A DNA stretch of 64,000 bases from contig AP031352.1 in assembly GCA_037833965.1 (NCBI GenBank), positions 29,266,501-29,330,500 on the forward strand, in the 5' to 3' direction. The position numbers and the translations under genes are program-made. This DNA is from Marchantia polymorpha subsp. ruderalis. Lineage: Eukaryota; Streptophyta; Marchantiopsida; Marchantiales; Marchantiaceae. Shown here in pieces: positions 41,769-50,096 of this stretch (position 1 is its first letter; every line of letters starts with the position of its first letter). The notes under the pieces were generated by a model that saw only the letters and a list, made by a program, of their open reading frames with translations, had not been told where the DNA came from and searched no databases.

Positions 41769-41790
41769 TAAGAAGCCGACAACTTCTTTT
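41769..41790 (+). other. Hairpin spacer between U5 and primer site (element 2)
   Basis: AAGAAG-CCGACAA-CTTCTT, a 6-bp stem with a 7-nt loop, directly between LTR end and primer site. See 11890-11911 for the pairing-preserving variant. Confidence 0.55.
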
Positions 41791-41810
41791 TGGCGCCGCT
41801 GCCGGGGACA
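41791..41810 (+). other. Primer binding site, tRNA-Asp type (element 2)
   Basis: TGGCGCCGCTGCCGGGGACA, identical to element 1. One mismatch to the recalled 3' end of plant tRNA-Asp. Confidence 0.8.
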
Positions 41811-41854
41811 GTTGCGTCAACACCGGGGTTTTTACGAGCAGCCATGCTTGGTGA

Positions 41855-43201
41855 ATGTCGACTGGAGCTAGCGGGAGCAACCTAAGTGCGAGAGCTGTCC
41901 GCAGGTTCCGACGAGATTCAGAGAAGGCCGTGGAAGAGACACGGCGTCAAAACAAGAAAACACCAAAAAGAGTACCTAAGCCTAGTTCGGCCGACATCCT
42001 TGGGGAACCTACCCCCGGCGACTCGGAACCAAACTTGGTGCTTACAGTTCTACTAGATATTCCTTGCATGGACCCTCCTCGTGATTTAGAAACGACCGCC
42101 CGAGAACCGTCGACAGACACACCGATGGCGGACGGACAAGCCAATGTGCGGCTACCTCAGCCGATTACTAAACATTCCTACCCAAAGTATAAAGGGAGTG
42201 GGGATGACGACGATGCAGATTCATACATCAAGTTGTTCGAATCGGTGTCTATTGCCAATTGCGAGATCGCAGACGACGACCGACTAAGGATCTTCCCAAG
42301 CCTTCTGCGGAAGAAAGCGAGGAGTTGGTACAATCACGAGAGCATCGATCCGACTGGGTTGACAACATGGGCCCAGCTGAAGGAGAAGTTCCTTCGCCGC
42401 TTCCGCGAGCTCGGCTACGACAGTCGGGTATTGACAAAGTTACGTAATTTGCAGCGAGAGAAGAAGGAGAGTCTGCGTGACTACACTGAGAGATTTCTGG
42501 ACCTCCTTGACAGAATACCGAAAACAGGACCAGGGTCCCCTTTCTCGGTACAACAAGCTGTGGATTGGTACGTGACCGGCTTAACTCGGGAGATGGAGAC
42601 TTTTTGCCGACGCAGCAAGTGCGACACTATTGAGGATGTGATTGCATCGGCAGAAGCCTTCGAAACTTCCACTCTCAACCGAAGAGGGAGAGAGAGACGG
42701 GAGTCAAAGGAGCGAAAACCGAAGGGAGGGCGAAGACGACGTAGAGGTACAACTCCGTCATCGGAAGAATCGTCTTCGGACGAGAACCGTTCCTCATCCG
42801 AAGAAGAGGAAACCTCATCGTCGGAGGAGGAGAAGAAGAGGAAGAAGCATGGGGCAGCGAAGAAGAAGGGCACCCGACGAGTGACTACGGACAGAGCGCC
42901 GGGAGACATAGCCTCGAAGATGGAGACCCTTGTGAAGGACTTCGCCGACCTCAAGGTTCAAGTGGTAGGCGGTCATGATCGCCGAAAATCACCCGGGAGA
43001 GTGCGAGCGAACTTATGGTGCACTACGTGCGGAGCGGTGGGACATGCAAACACCGAGTGCCTTACCACCCGTCCGTCATATCCAGTCAACGCAGTAGAGT
43101 GGGCACAACCGTACTATGGAGAGCACCCCCAGTACTATGGAGAGGCTAGCGAAGAGACAGCCTACGCCGTCCAGTCGGTTCCCACCCCTACTGCAGTTTG
43201 A
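41855..43201 (+). CDS. gag: Element 2 gag, N-terminal part, ends at premature TGA
   Basis: 448 codons from an ATG 44 bp after the primer site. Capsid region about 115-265 (SYIKLFESVSIAN, KARSWYNHES, LKEKFLRRFREL, DLLDRIPKTG), then Arg-rich and Ser/Glu-rich stretches and zinc knuckle 1 (CTTCGAVGHANTEC). It ends at TGA (43199-43201), but the same frame stays open beyond and matches element 1 gag, so this is a nonsense mutation (one step from CGA) rather than the natural end. Confidence 0.92.
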   Translation: MSTGASGSNLSARAVRRFRRDSEKAVEETRRQNKKTPKRVPKPSSADILGEPTPGDSEPNLVLTVLLDIPCMDPPRDLETTAREPSTDTPMADGQANVRLPQPITKHSYPKYKGSGDDDDADSYIKLFESVSIANCEIADDDRLRIFPSLLRKKARSWYNHESIDPTGLTTWAQLKEKFLRRFRELGYDSRVLTKLRNLQREKKESLRDYTERFLDLLDRIPKTGPGSPFSVQQAVDWYVTGLTREMETFCRRSKCDTIEDVIASAEAFETSTLNRRGRERRESKERKPKGGRRRRRGTTPSSEESSSDENRSSSEEEETSSSEEEKKRKKHGAAKKKGTRRVTTDRAPGDIASKMETLVKDFADLKVQVVGGHDRRKSPGRVRANLWCTTCGAVGHANTECLTTRPSYPVNAVEWAQPYYGEHPQYYGEASEETAYAVQSVPTPTAV

Positions 43202-43204
43202 GCA

Positions 43205-44049
43205 ATGCAAGTCCCACGATATCACCCGGTGGATCGGGCCACTACAGTACCCGTGAGGCGGAGAGCACCTCCAGGGACGTTTGACCCACCGCCACCGCGA
43301 GCTTGTTATAATTGCGGGGAAGTTGGACACTTCTCACCGCAGTGCCCCCATCCAAAAAGGCGAAACGATTATGTTCCGACATGTAGTAATTGCAAGAAGA
43401 CCAGGCATACTGCGCCAGAGTGTGATCAGCCACCAGTTCCTCGGCCATCGGTACGATTTGTGAACCCTCCTGCCAAGGAGGACGTCCAAGTTAACCAGGT
43501 CGAAGTAGGTTCAGACGGGGATGACGAAGACGAAGAATGGCCGGCGGAAGAGGTTATGTGCGCACGGGTCGAAACTCGTAGTTCCAAGAAATCGAAGGAG
43601 CAAGAGCGTGACACTCGCAAGCACGAACGGAGAACCGACGACCGGACGGGTAAAGGGAAGGAGAAGACATCCAGCAAGTCCGACTTGCGACCTGCACGGA
43701 AGTCTTCGGTTACGCGAGAGGCACCAGCAGTGCGCCCCCAGACAGCAGTCGAGGATGAGCCAGTACGCTTGCTGAAACGGGACTATGCTCCGGATATCCG
43801 CAACGAGGTAACCAACCTGTTGAAGGAAGCGATCCGCACTCAAAAGGACCCACCGCGGCCAGACTTGCCATCCTTCCTTGGGGCGAAGTTGGCAGCCACC
43901 GTGGAACCTCGCAGAGCGTCGCCGCCGACCCCGGCGACCCAACGCGCCCACTATGACTTGGTCGAAGATCTCGGGAGTCGGAAAGTGAACATCACGTTCA
44001 AGCAGCTCCTGGAGGACAACAAGACGTATCGAAGAATGTTGATGCTTTC
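43205..44049 (+). CDS. gag-pro: Element 2 gag-pro, middle part
   Basis: Continues the gag frame after the TGA. Zinc knuckles 2 and 3 (CYNCGEVGHFSPQC, CSNCKKTRHTAPEC), acidic stretch, basic linker, and the segment before protease (NITFKQLLEDNKTYRRMLML). The frame runs into the solo LTR at 44050 and resumes after it at 49451. Knuckle 3 keeps all four ligands although the usual Gly before His is Arg. Confidence 0.92.
44045..44049. repeat. Target site duplication CTTTC, left copy
   Basis: CTTTC directly before TGTAATAACCC; repeated at 49446-49450. Confidence 0.95.
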
Positions 44050-44244
44050 TGTAATAACCCACTAAAGGCTAAAACTGCAATATAGTGGTAGAAAGGTCGA
44101 ACCCACAGGGACAGAGGAACACACAGGGTATAAAGTGTCACGTTTTGACAGACTATTGAGGAGTTTGAATTCTCAGGCAACTGTCACTCCCAGAAATACT
44201 GCAAGTGTCCACTCGGAGCGCACTCGGAGGTCGCACAGTGCAGC

Positions 44245-44275
<31 letters not shown>

Positions 44276-47200
44276 CTGAAACTACAGAAACACAACCCAG
44301 AGATCCGTTAGGACCTCTACTCAAGATTTCAGGGGGGAAAGTCTCTCGCGAGCACACTCGGCAAAGCTGCGGGTAGTGACTTCCAACTCCGGCTTTTACA
44401 ACACTTCCACTAGCTTGCTGCTAGTGTAGGAAACCCGGTTTGGACTACCTACTTCGGATCGAAGTCACTCATACGCGGTGAACAACACTCTCAACTCACA
44501 AAACGCGCAGAGAACACAGGTCCGCACTGAAGGACTCACTGTGAAACATTCCAGTAACACAACAACAGTCTATTGAAGAGTTTGAATTCTGAGGCACTTG
44601 TCATTCCCAGAAATACTACAGGGGTTACCCTCAAGGCACCTGCTGCAGCGTAACCTGAATTTACAACCAAGGCTTACACGAAGTAGCAAAACTTCACTTT
44701 GGCATTCAGGGGAAAAATCCCAAAGGAGTACAATCAGAAAGAAACACTCGAAGGTGTAGGGGCCAAACTGTTCAAGTATCTAACTAGTCACTGGCTCTAA
44801 GCATCGGCAGTCACCCGCAGGTGCAGATCCGAACTACTCAAGTCTCTAACCAATGTACTAGCTCTGAACATTCGGCCGCAGGCCTTCAGCTACAAAATGC
44901 GGAACGCTAAGTTGTAACTCCTCGTGCGTGGTGACAAAGCTCAAGGACACAAACACGCAAAGGAAATGGGTTCCTGATCTGCACTTCTGATGGGAAAGAA
45001 CCCCAGGCAAAACGCCTGGAACTATTTTATACCTTCTAAGTCCTACCTAGCACTACACCGCACTACGCTACACGCCTGCACGGAACCACGCTACACTACA
45101 CTCCGCGGAACCTGTACTACGTCTCCTGCGCGGCCGACTGCCGCGCCCTAACTCTCTACCCTGCCACTCTTCCGCTCGACTGCGCAGTCCCAACCGCTGC
45201 AACGCCGCGGACACCTCCCCCTCGAGGGCGGACATGGTATCTTGTGCCTTCGACAGAAAGGCCTCGAGCTTCTTCGCTACCTTCCGCCGACTCCTACTGT
45301 CGCCTGACAACAACCCGGCTGCGCGCAATTCAAACTCACGCAGTGTGAGTTTCTCCTGCGCCTTCACTTCCCAGTGGGCGTAGCCCTTGAGACAGTGGGC
45401 GACTCGCCTCGCCGTCTCCACCTTCGTGCGATCCGCCTCCTTCCTGCGATCCTCTTCAATCGTCACTAATTGCGATTCGGCTTCGGCACGTTGCGCTCTC
45501 AATTCGCCACACTCTGACTGCAAACTGCGGATTAATTCTTCATCCGCCTGCCGTGCGAGCTGACATTGTTCCAACAACCGCGTCTGTCGCACGAGCTCCT
45601 CTGACAAAATCCGATTCTGGGCCTGCTCAGAGTTGAGTGCTTCCTTGACCTTCACCTGCTCCTTGGTGAGCTCGCCCAGTTTCTCATCCTTCATCTTCTC
45701 GGAGTGCTTGTAGAACTTCTGATTAAGCTTGTACTGTCCCCACAAGCACTCATGCTTCTCCTTCAAGTCCCTCAACTCCTGGTCCACTCTAGCTAATAGC
45801 TTGCTGGTGTGGACTTTAGTGCGAGTCCGCCTGCGCACTAACTCGATGTAAGATCCCGGCTGGAGTGGGTCGGCGTATTTATCGACCTTGCGATCCAAGT
45901 ACCGCAGCAACGGAATCACCTGCTCAGAGAGCGCTGCCGCCGGCGCTCCAACAATTTCCTCCTCCTCCTCGGTGTCTTCTGCTCCTGACATTTCTTCCGT
46001 GGAGCCTCCGTCGTCATCATCCGAGTGGAGAATTTCAGTCGCCATTGATTGCGTCGGCGACTGCCCCGAGTGGGGCTGCACGTCCTCGACGTGTGCTGCC
46101 TGCGAAGGCACGGCTGCTGCCTCGCTGCTCGTCGCCAAAATGTCTAAGGCGGAAGGCGAATGTACCCGTGCGGCATCCCCGTCGCTCGCTGGTTGATTGC
46201 CCACCTCATTCTCTCTGTCGCCGTCGTCCGTCGCCGAAAGCGATCGAGCGGAGGGTGGCTGCGCGGGGTTGGATTGCGCATCGCGCATCGAGATGTCGTC
46301 CCGCGGACAGTCACTCCGCTCCTCCGTCTGCTGCTCCCTCGATCGGTCCGTGGGGGCCGTGCCCGGCCCGTGCGCAGGCGCATTTGCCGGCGCCTTGTCC
46401 GTCGCAGGCGTAGCGCCGCGGACGTCTATCGCCGAAGGCGACATGGCCGGGGGCCGCACGCCCGATGTTCCTTGGCCTATAGGCCCTACCGCCGAAGGCG
46501 CATCTATCGGCGGTCTTTCCACCGACGGTGCGGCCTCCGCACGCTCTCTGCTCGTATCTCCTCGGCTCGAAGGCCCTGGCGCCGAAGGCGCAAATTGCGG
46601 CGCGTGGTGCGCCGGAGGGTCTGGCCCCGAGGGCCGGTGTCTCGTAGGTGGTTCTTCCGCCGGCTCCTTCCCCTTCCTGCGTTGGAACGGGGGTGATTCT
46701 TGCCTGTGCACAGGCGGCACGTGCGGAGGTGTTCTGTGCACAGGCGACCTGTGCACAGGCGAGCGCCTGTGCACAGGCGGACTGCTCCTTCCCACGCGTA
46801 AGCGTAGATCCACGTCCACTTGTGTTCGCCGGTCCGCGGAGGCTCGTCCGTCCGCGGAGGTTCGCCTGTGCGCAAACGGAACCTCTGTCCGCATCGCACG
46901 TGGTAACTCCGGAGGCCCTTGGCCCGTAGGTGGCCTCTCTCCCGACGAGGTTGCAGCGTGGCCCGTCGCTCCTGCGGTCGTCCGCGCTTCCTCTCGCCTC
47001 TCTGGCGACGCACTTCCTATCTCCGTCGCAATCGTCGCCGTGTCTGCACTGTCAGCTGGCAACACCAGTCTGCGTGCCTTCTGCTTCGGCCGGCTGTATG
47101 GCTCGCACAGCGGCCGCGGTCGAATGGGAGCAGAGAGTTCTTGATGCTGCTCCTCTTCGGACTCTTCCCTCCATCGCCGCTTCCGCGGCACTCGCGCTGC

Positions 47201-49445
47201 AGGGGTGTGTCTCCCTTCATCTCTCCGTCTTGATGGGGTAGAAGTCGGGGACTCCTCCGCATCAGTATCGACCTCGTTCTCCCGCACATACTTCCCGGGA
47301 TGGTCGATGGACAATGGCGGAAAATGTTCAAGCTCCGCCGCTGTCAAACAATTCCGCTGTCGATAAAAATTGATGAGGAAAGGAGAAAGATGGTTTAGAG
47401 TTCCCCCCTTCTCCTCAAACGCGTGCTGTCGCATCACCCTGTGCAGGATGCTCGCCCAGTGAATTGGAGTTCCCTCGATGACGCACTCCACAAAAGAGAC
47501 CTGCCACAATGTGATGTAGCAGGCGCGGTGCGGCTGCAGTAATTGCATCAGCGCCGCGGACAAAGTCCGGCGAAATCGATCCTTGTAATCACGGGTCCTG
47601 TACCCATTCTTGGTTGACCTCCTGGTCTTGAACAGCTCCACAAATTGCGCCTCTTCTTGCTTGGTCACCTCGATGCTCTCACTGTCGAAAAGGAGATGCC
47701 CTGGCATGCCAGCACATCTTCCCAACGCCTGCGCCCAATCTTGGACTGTCCACCGATCAACATGCGGACGCAATCCGCGCGAGGGTGGTCCCTGTGGCTC
47801 TAGCCACTCGCGCACCATATTCGCGCAGATGTAATTCCATCCCCATAGCAAGAAATCGAGCTTTCTTGCTATTAAGCGCTCCTCGAAAGCGCGCAGCCGG
47901 TTCTGCGGCAGGCGAAGTGGCACCATCCGCAATCTGCTCGGTCTCGTCATTGCGTTCCTGGGGTTCGCTCGCCCGCTCATTCTACTTCCGCACTGTCCGC
48001 GTTTCTTTCTCTCTCGGCAAACTCTAATCGCTCTCAATTCCAAATCACGCGCACTCACTTCTCCCTCAATCAACAAGAAATCTCCTGTGCGACGACGACG
48101 AGAATGGTCCGCAGCCAGCAGATGGATGCGCGCAGCGCGCACAAGAGATTGGAATCGCGAATTCAAGAATGGTACGCTTTCCGCCGCCCGGTCGAAGGTC
48201 ATGGTCGGCTCTTGGTCGTGAAGAACGTCTCACTTGATGGCCGCGCCGGCTGTACGCTGGAACGGTCTTCGCTCTCACGCGCGGCTTCACGCTCCGCCGT
48301 CGTCGATTAAACTCTCACGCTCGAATTGGCGGATTTGAACTCCGCGAGCGTGTCACCCTCCGGACATGGGGGCGTAGCGCCGAAGGCGAGTTTTCCGCCT
48401 TGCGCAGTACACTTGTTCGTACCGCCCCTCGGCCAATCTCCTTCTGCCTTGACGCGTGTGTCCGCATGTCGGACAAAAATTCAACTCCTGCCTGTGCGCA
48501 GGCGGAAGCCTCGGTGGATCCTCCGCCGGTGCGGAACTCCATCCTCCTGTGCACAGGCGTTCGCCTGTGCGCAGGCGAATTTCGTCCGCGGCGCTGCGCT
48601 GGCGCGGAAGGCGTTGACCGTGGTCAGCCGTCTCCGTCCAGTCTGTCCGTTCCTTGTCTCTCCGTTGGCGCTTCCGCCGCCGCAACTCCGTCCGTCCAAG
48701 AGCGCATCCACCCGTGCCGTCCGCACGGTCCGTACCTGTTGGATTACTCTGGCGGCTCTTCCGACGGACGCGGCGCTGCGCTGGCGCGGAAGGCGCCGTA
48801 CACTTTCTACCTCACAAGGCGCATTTCTAGGGCCCAAGGCGGATTTCCCGCCGACGCCGAAGTGCCTGTGCGCAGGCGAACGCCTGTGCGTAGGCGGACT
48901 TCGCGCCTTCCCTAACCCTACTTCGCCTGTGCACAGGCGAACGCCTTCGTCCGCGCATAGGACGAAACTTGATTCCGCCTTCCGCGTAGGCGGAATTCGC
49001 GCCGGTGGCGAACTCCTTCCGCCGTAGGCGACCGCCTCCATTTCTTCCAGTAGCGATAACTCCCTAAGTCCTCGTCCGTTCCAAGCGTTCTTGGGCTCGT
49101 TAGAATCAGCGCGTCGAGCTCTTTCCAACGGGACCCTAACTTGGTCAAGGCGCCCGAGGGTTCACCTAATTACGGGGGTTTCCCTACAGCCGCGGACGCA
49201 GCCTCCGAAGGCGGGTCTTGCGCCTTGCGCCGTAGAGATCCTAACTGCGGAGCTCGCAGGGAGGGCGGTGCCTGTCCTTGTTGCGGCACCCCAAATCCCA
49301 GATTCTACAAGATCCCTCGAGAATCCCCGCGATCTTCCGGATTCACTCTGTTTTGATGTACCGAAGGCTATTTACAATGCTGCCAGGGTACAGTTTTCCA
49401 AAAATGTTTTGATTTCCTCAAAATTGCCAAAAGTGGGGTACCACA
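44050..49445 (-). mobile_element. Family A solo LTR (5396 bp) in element 2 gag-pro
   Basis: Minus strand, reading from TGTGGTACCCC at 49445 to TTATTACA at 44050, with CTTTC on both sides. No gag-pol or primer site. It carries an intact U3 ORF (45068-48202), TATA at about 45024-45032, hairpin 45003-45019 and an AC/GT tract near 44247-44275. U5 (44050-45067) and the U3 leader (48203-49445) hold no other gene; a hairpin module lies at about 49085-49135. Confidence 0.95.
45068..48202 (-). CDS. LTR-encoded ORF, intact copy in solo LTR 2 (1044 codons)
   Basis: The best-defined example: a complete ORF inside an LTR with both ends and target duplication. Same architecture as 34473-37610: N-terminal block (residues about 95-315), Pro/Arg/Ser low-complexity middle with PVHR repeats, acidic run ending EEEEE, EQVIPLLRYLDRKVDKYADP, coiled coil of about 125 residues, and CLKGYAHWEV block. 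It differs from the 34473 copy by scattered substitutions and small indels but no stop or frameshift. A nucleic-acid-binding or structural role would fit the basic, disordered and coiled-coil composition, but that is a guess. It looks unlike gag, protease, RT, RNase H or integrase. Confidence 0.85.
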   Translation of the reverse strand: MTFDRAAESVPFLNSRFQSLVRAARIHLLAADHSRRRRTGDFLLIEGEVSARDLELRAIRVCRERKKRGQCGSRMSGRANPRNAMTRPSRLRMVPLRLPQNRLRAFEERLIARKLDFLLWGWNYICANMVREWLEPQGPPSRGLRPHVDRWTVQDWAQALGRCAGMPGHLLFDSESIEVTKQEEAQFVELFKTRRSTKNGYRTRDYKDRFRRTLSAALMQLLQPHRACYITLWQVSFVECVIEGTPIHWASILHRVMRQHAFEEKGGTLNHLSPFLINFYRQRNCLTAAELEHFPPLSIDHPGKYVRENEVDTDAEESPTSTPSRRRDEGRHTPAARVPRKRRWREESEEEQHQELSAPIRPRPLCEPYSRPKQKARRLVLPADSADTATIATEIGSASPERREEARTTAGATGHAATSSGERPPTGQGPPELPRAMRTEVPFAHRRTSADGRASADRRTQVDVDLRLRVGRSSPPVHRRSPVHRSPVHRTPPHVPPVHRQESPPFQRRKGKEPAEEPPTRHRPSGPDPPAHHAPQFAPSAPGPSSRGDTSRERAEAAPSVERPPIDAPSAVGPIGQGTSGVRPPAMSPSAIDVRGATPATDKAPANAPAHGPGTAPTDRSREQQTEERSDCPRDDISMRDAQSNPAQPPSARSLSATDDGDRENEVGNQPASDGDAARVHSPSALDILATSSEAAAVPSQAAHVEDVQPHSGQSPTQSMATEILHSDDDDGGSTEEMSGAEDTEEEEEIVGAPAAALSEQVIPLLRYLDRKVDKYADPLQPGSYIELVRRRTRTKVHTSKLLARVDQELRDLKEKHECLWGQYKLNQKFYKHSEKMKDEKLGELTKEQVKVKEALNSEQAQNRILSEELVRQTRLLEQCQLARQADEELIRSLQSECGELRAQRAEAESQLVTIEEDRRKEADRTKVETARRVAHCLKGYAHWEVKAQEKLTLREFELRAAGLLSGDSRSRRKVAKKLEAFLSKAQDTMSALEGEVSAALQRLGLRSRAEEWQGRELGRGSRPRRRRSTGSAECSVAWFRAGV

Positions 49446-49450
49446 CTTTC
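49446..49450. repeat. Target site duplication CTTTC, right copy
   Basis: Pairs with 44045-44049. Confidence 0.95.
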
Positions 49451-50090
49451 GCTACGACGTCTGCGGAAGCCGCGCGCATCCACATCCTCTCAAGTGTATC
49501 AAGTGGAGAGCGAAGACCAAGGACCACCAGAGATCGATGTGGAAATAGCAGGGTGTTGTGTACGCAGGGTACCAATCGACTCTGGATCAGGAGTCAACAT
49601 AATGACGGAGGACACCGCGAGAGCCTTGGGGTTCAGTCAATACGAACCCTCGAAGCGTGTGTTGAGATTAGCGGATCAGACGCGGAGAATGCCTGCAGGT
49701 ATGCTGCGCAATGTCAAAACAATCATCGGTGGTGCGGACTTTCGGTTGACGTATATCATCCTTCAACCGATGATGAAGCAAGGCTATGACGTTCTGCTCG
49801 GGCGACCATGGCTATATGGCGCACAAGTCAGATGTGATTGGCGAAGGCATCGCCTTAAGTTTCCCCATCCTTCGGAACCGACCAAGACCATTACGGTGCC
49901 CTGGAATAGGGTCAGACACGAAGGAGAGACCCCATCGACAAGTGCAGGTTACACATCGGGCGGGGACAGTGAGTCGACCGCGCGATCGGATTCCAGTGGT
50001 ACCGAATCCGATTATTTCGTGGGATTCGTTGCCTGCTGTTCGGTGGGAGAAGAAGAAGAGCCGGAAGCTATTCAGCCGGAAGACGAATAG
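49451..50090 (+). CDS. pro: Element 2 protease region, end of gag-pro
   Basis: Resumes the gag-pro frame after the solo LTR. Aspartic protease with VPIDSGSGVNIMTED (DSG active site), LRLADQTRRMPAGM, GGADFRLTYIILQPM and LLGRPWL. An acidic tail ends QPEDE followed by TAG (50088-50090). Its matches to element 1 run the full length. Confidence 0.92.
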
Positions 50091-50096
50091 CAATTA
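50088..50096 (+). promoter_or_regulatory. UAG CAA UUA readthrough context between gag-pro and pol
   Basis: GAA TAG CAA TTA ACG, with pol open in the same frame. UAG-CAA-UUA is the exact TMV replicase context. Element 1 has UAG-CAA-CUA, also fitting CAR-YYA. Confidence 0.82.
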
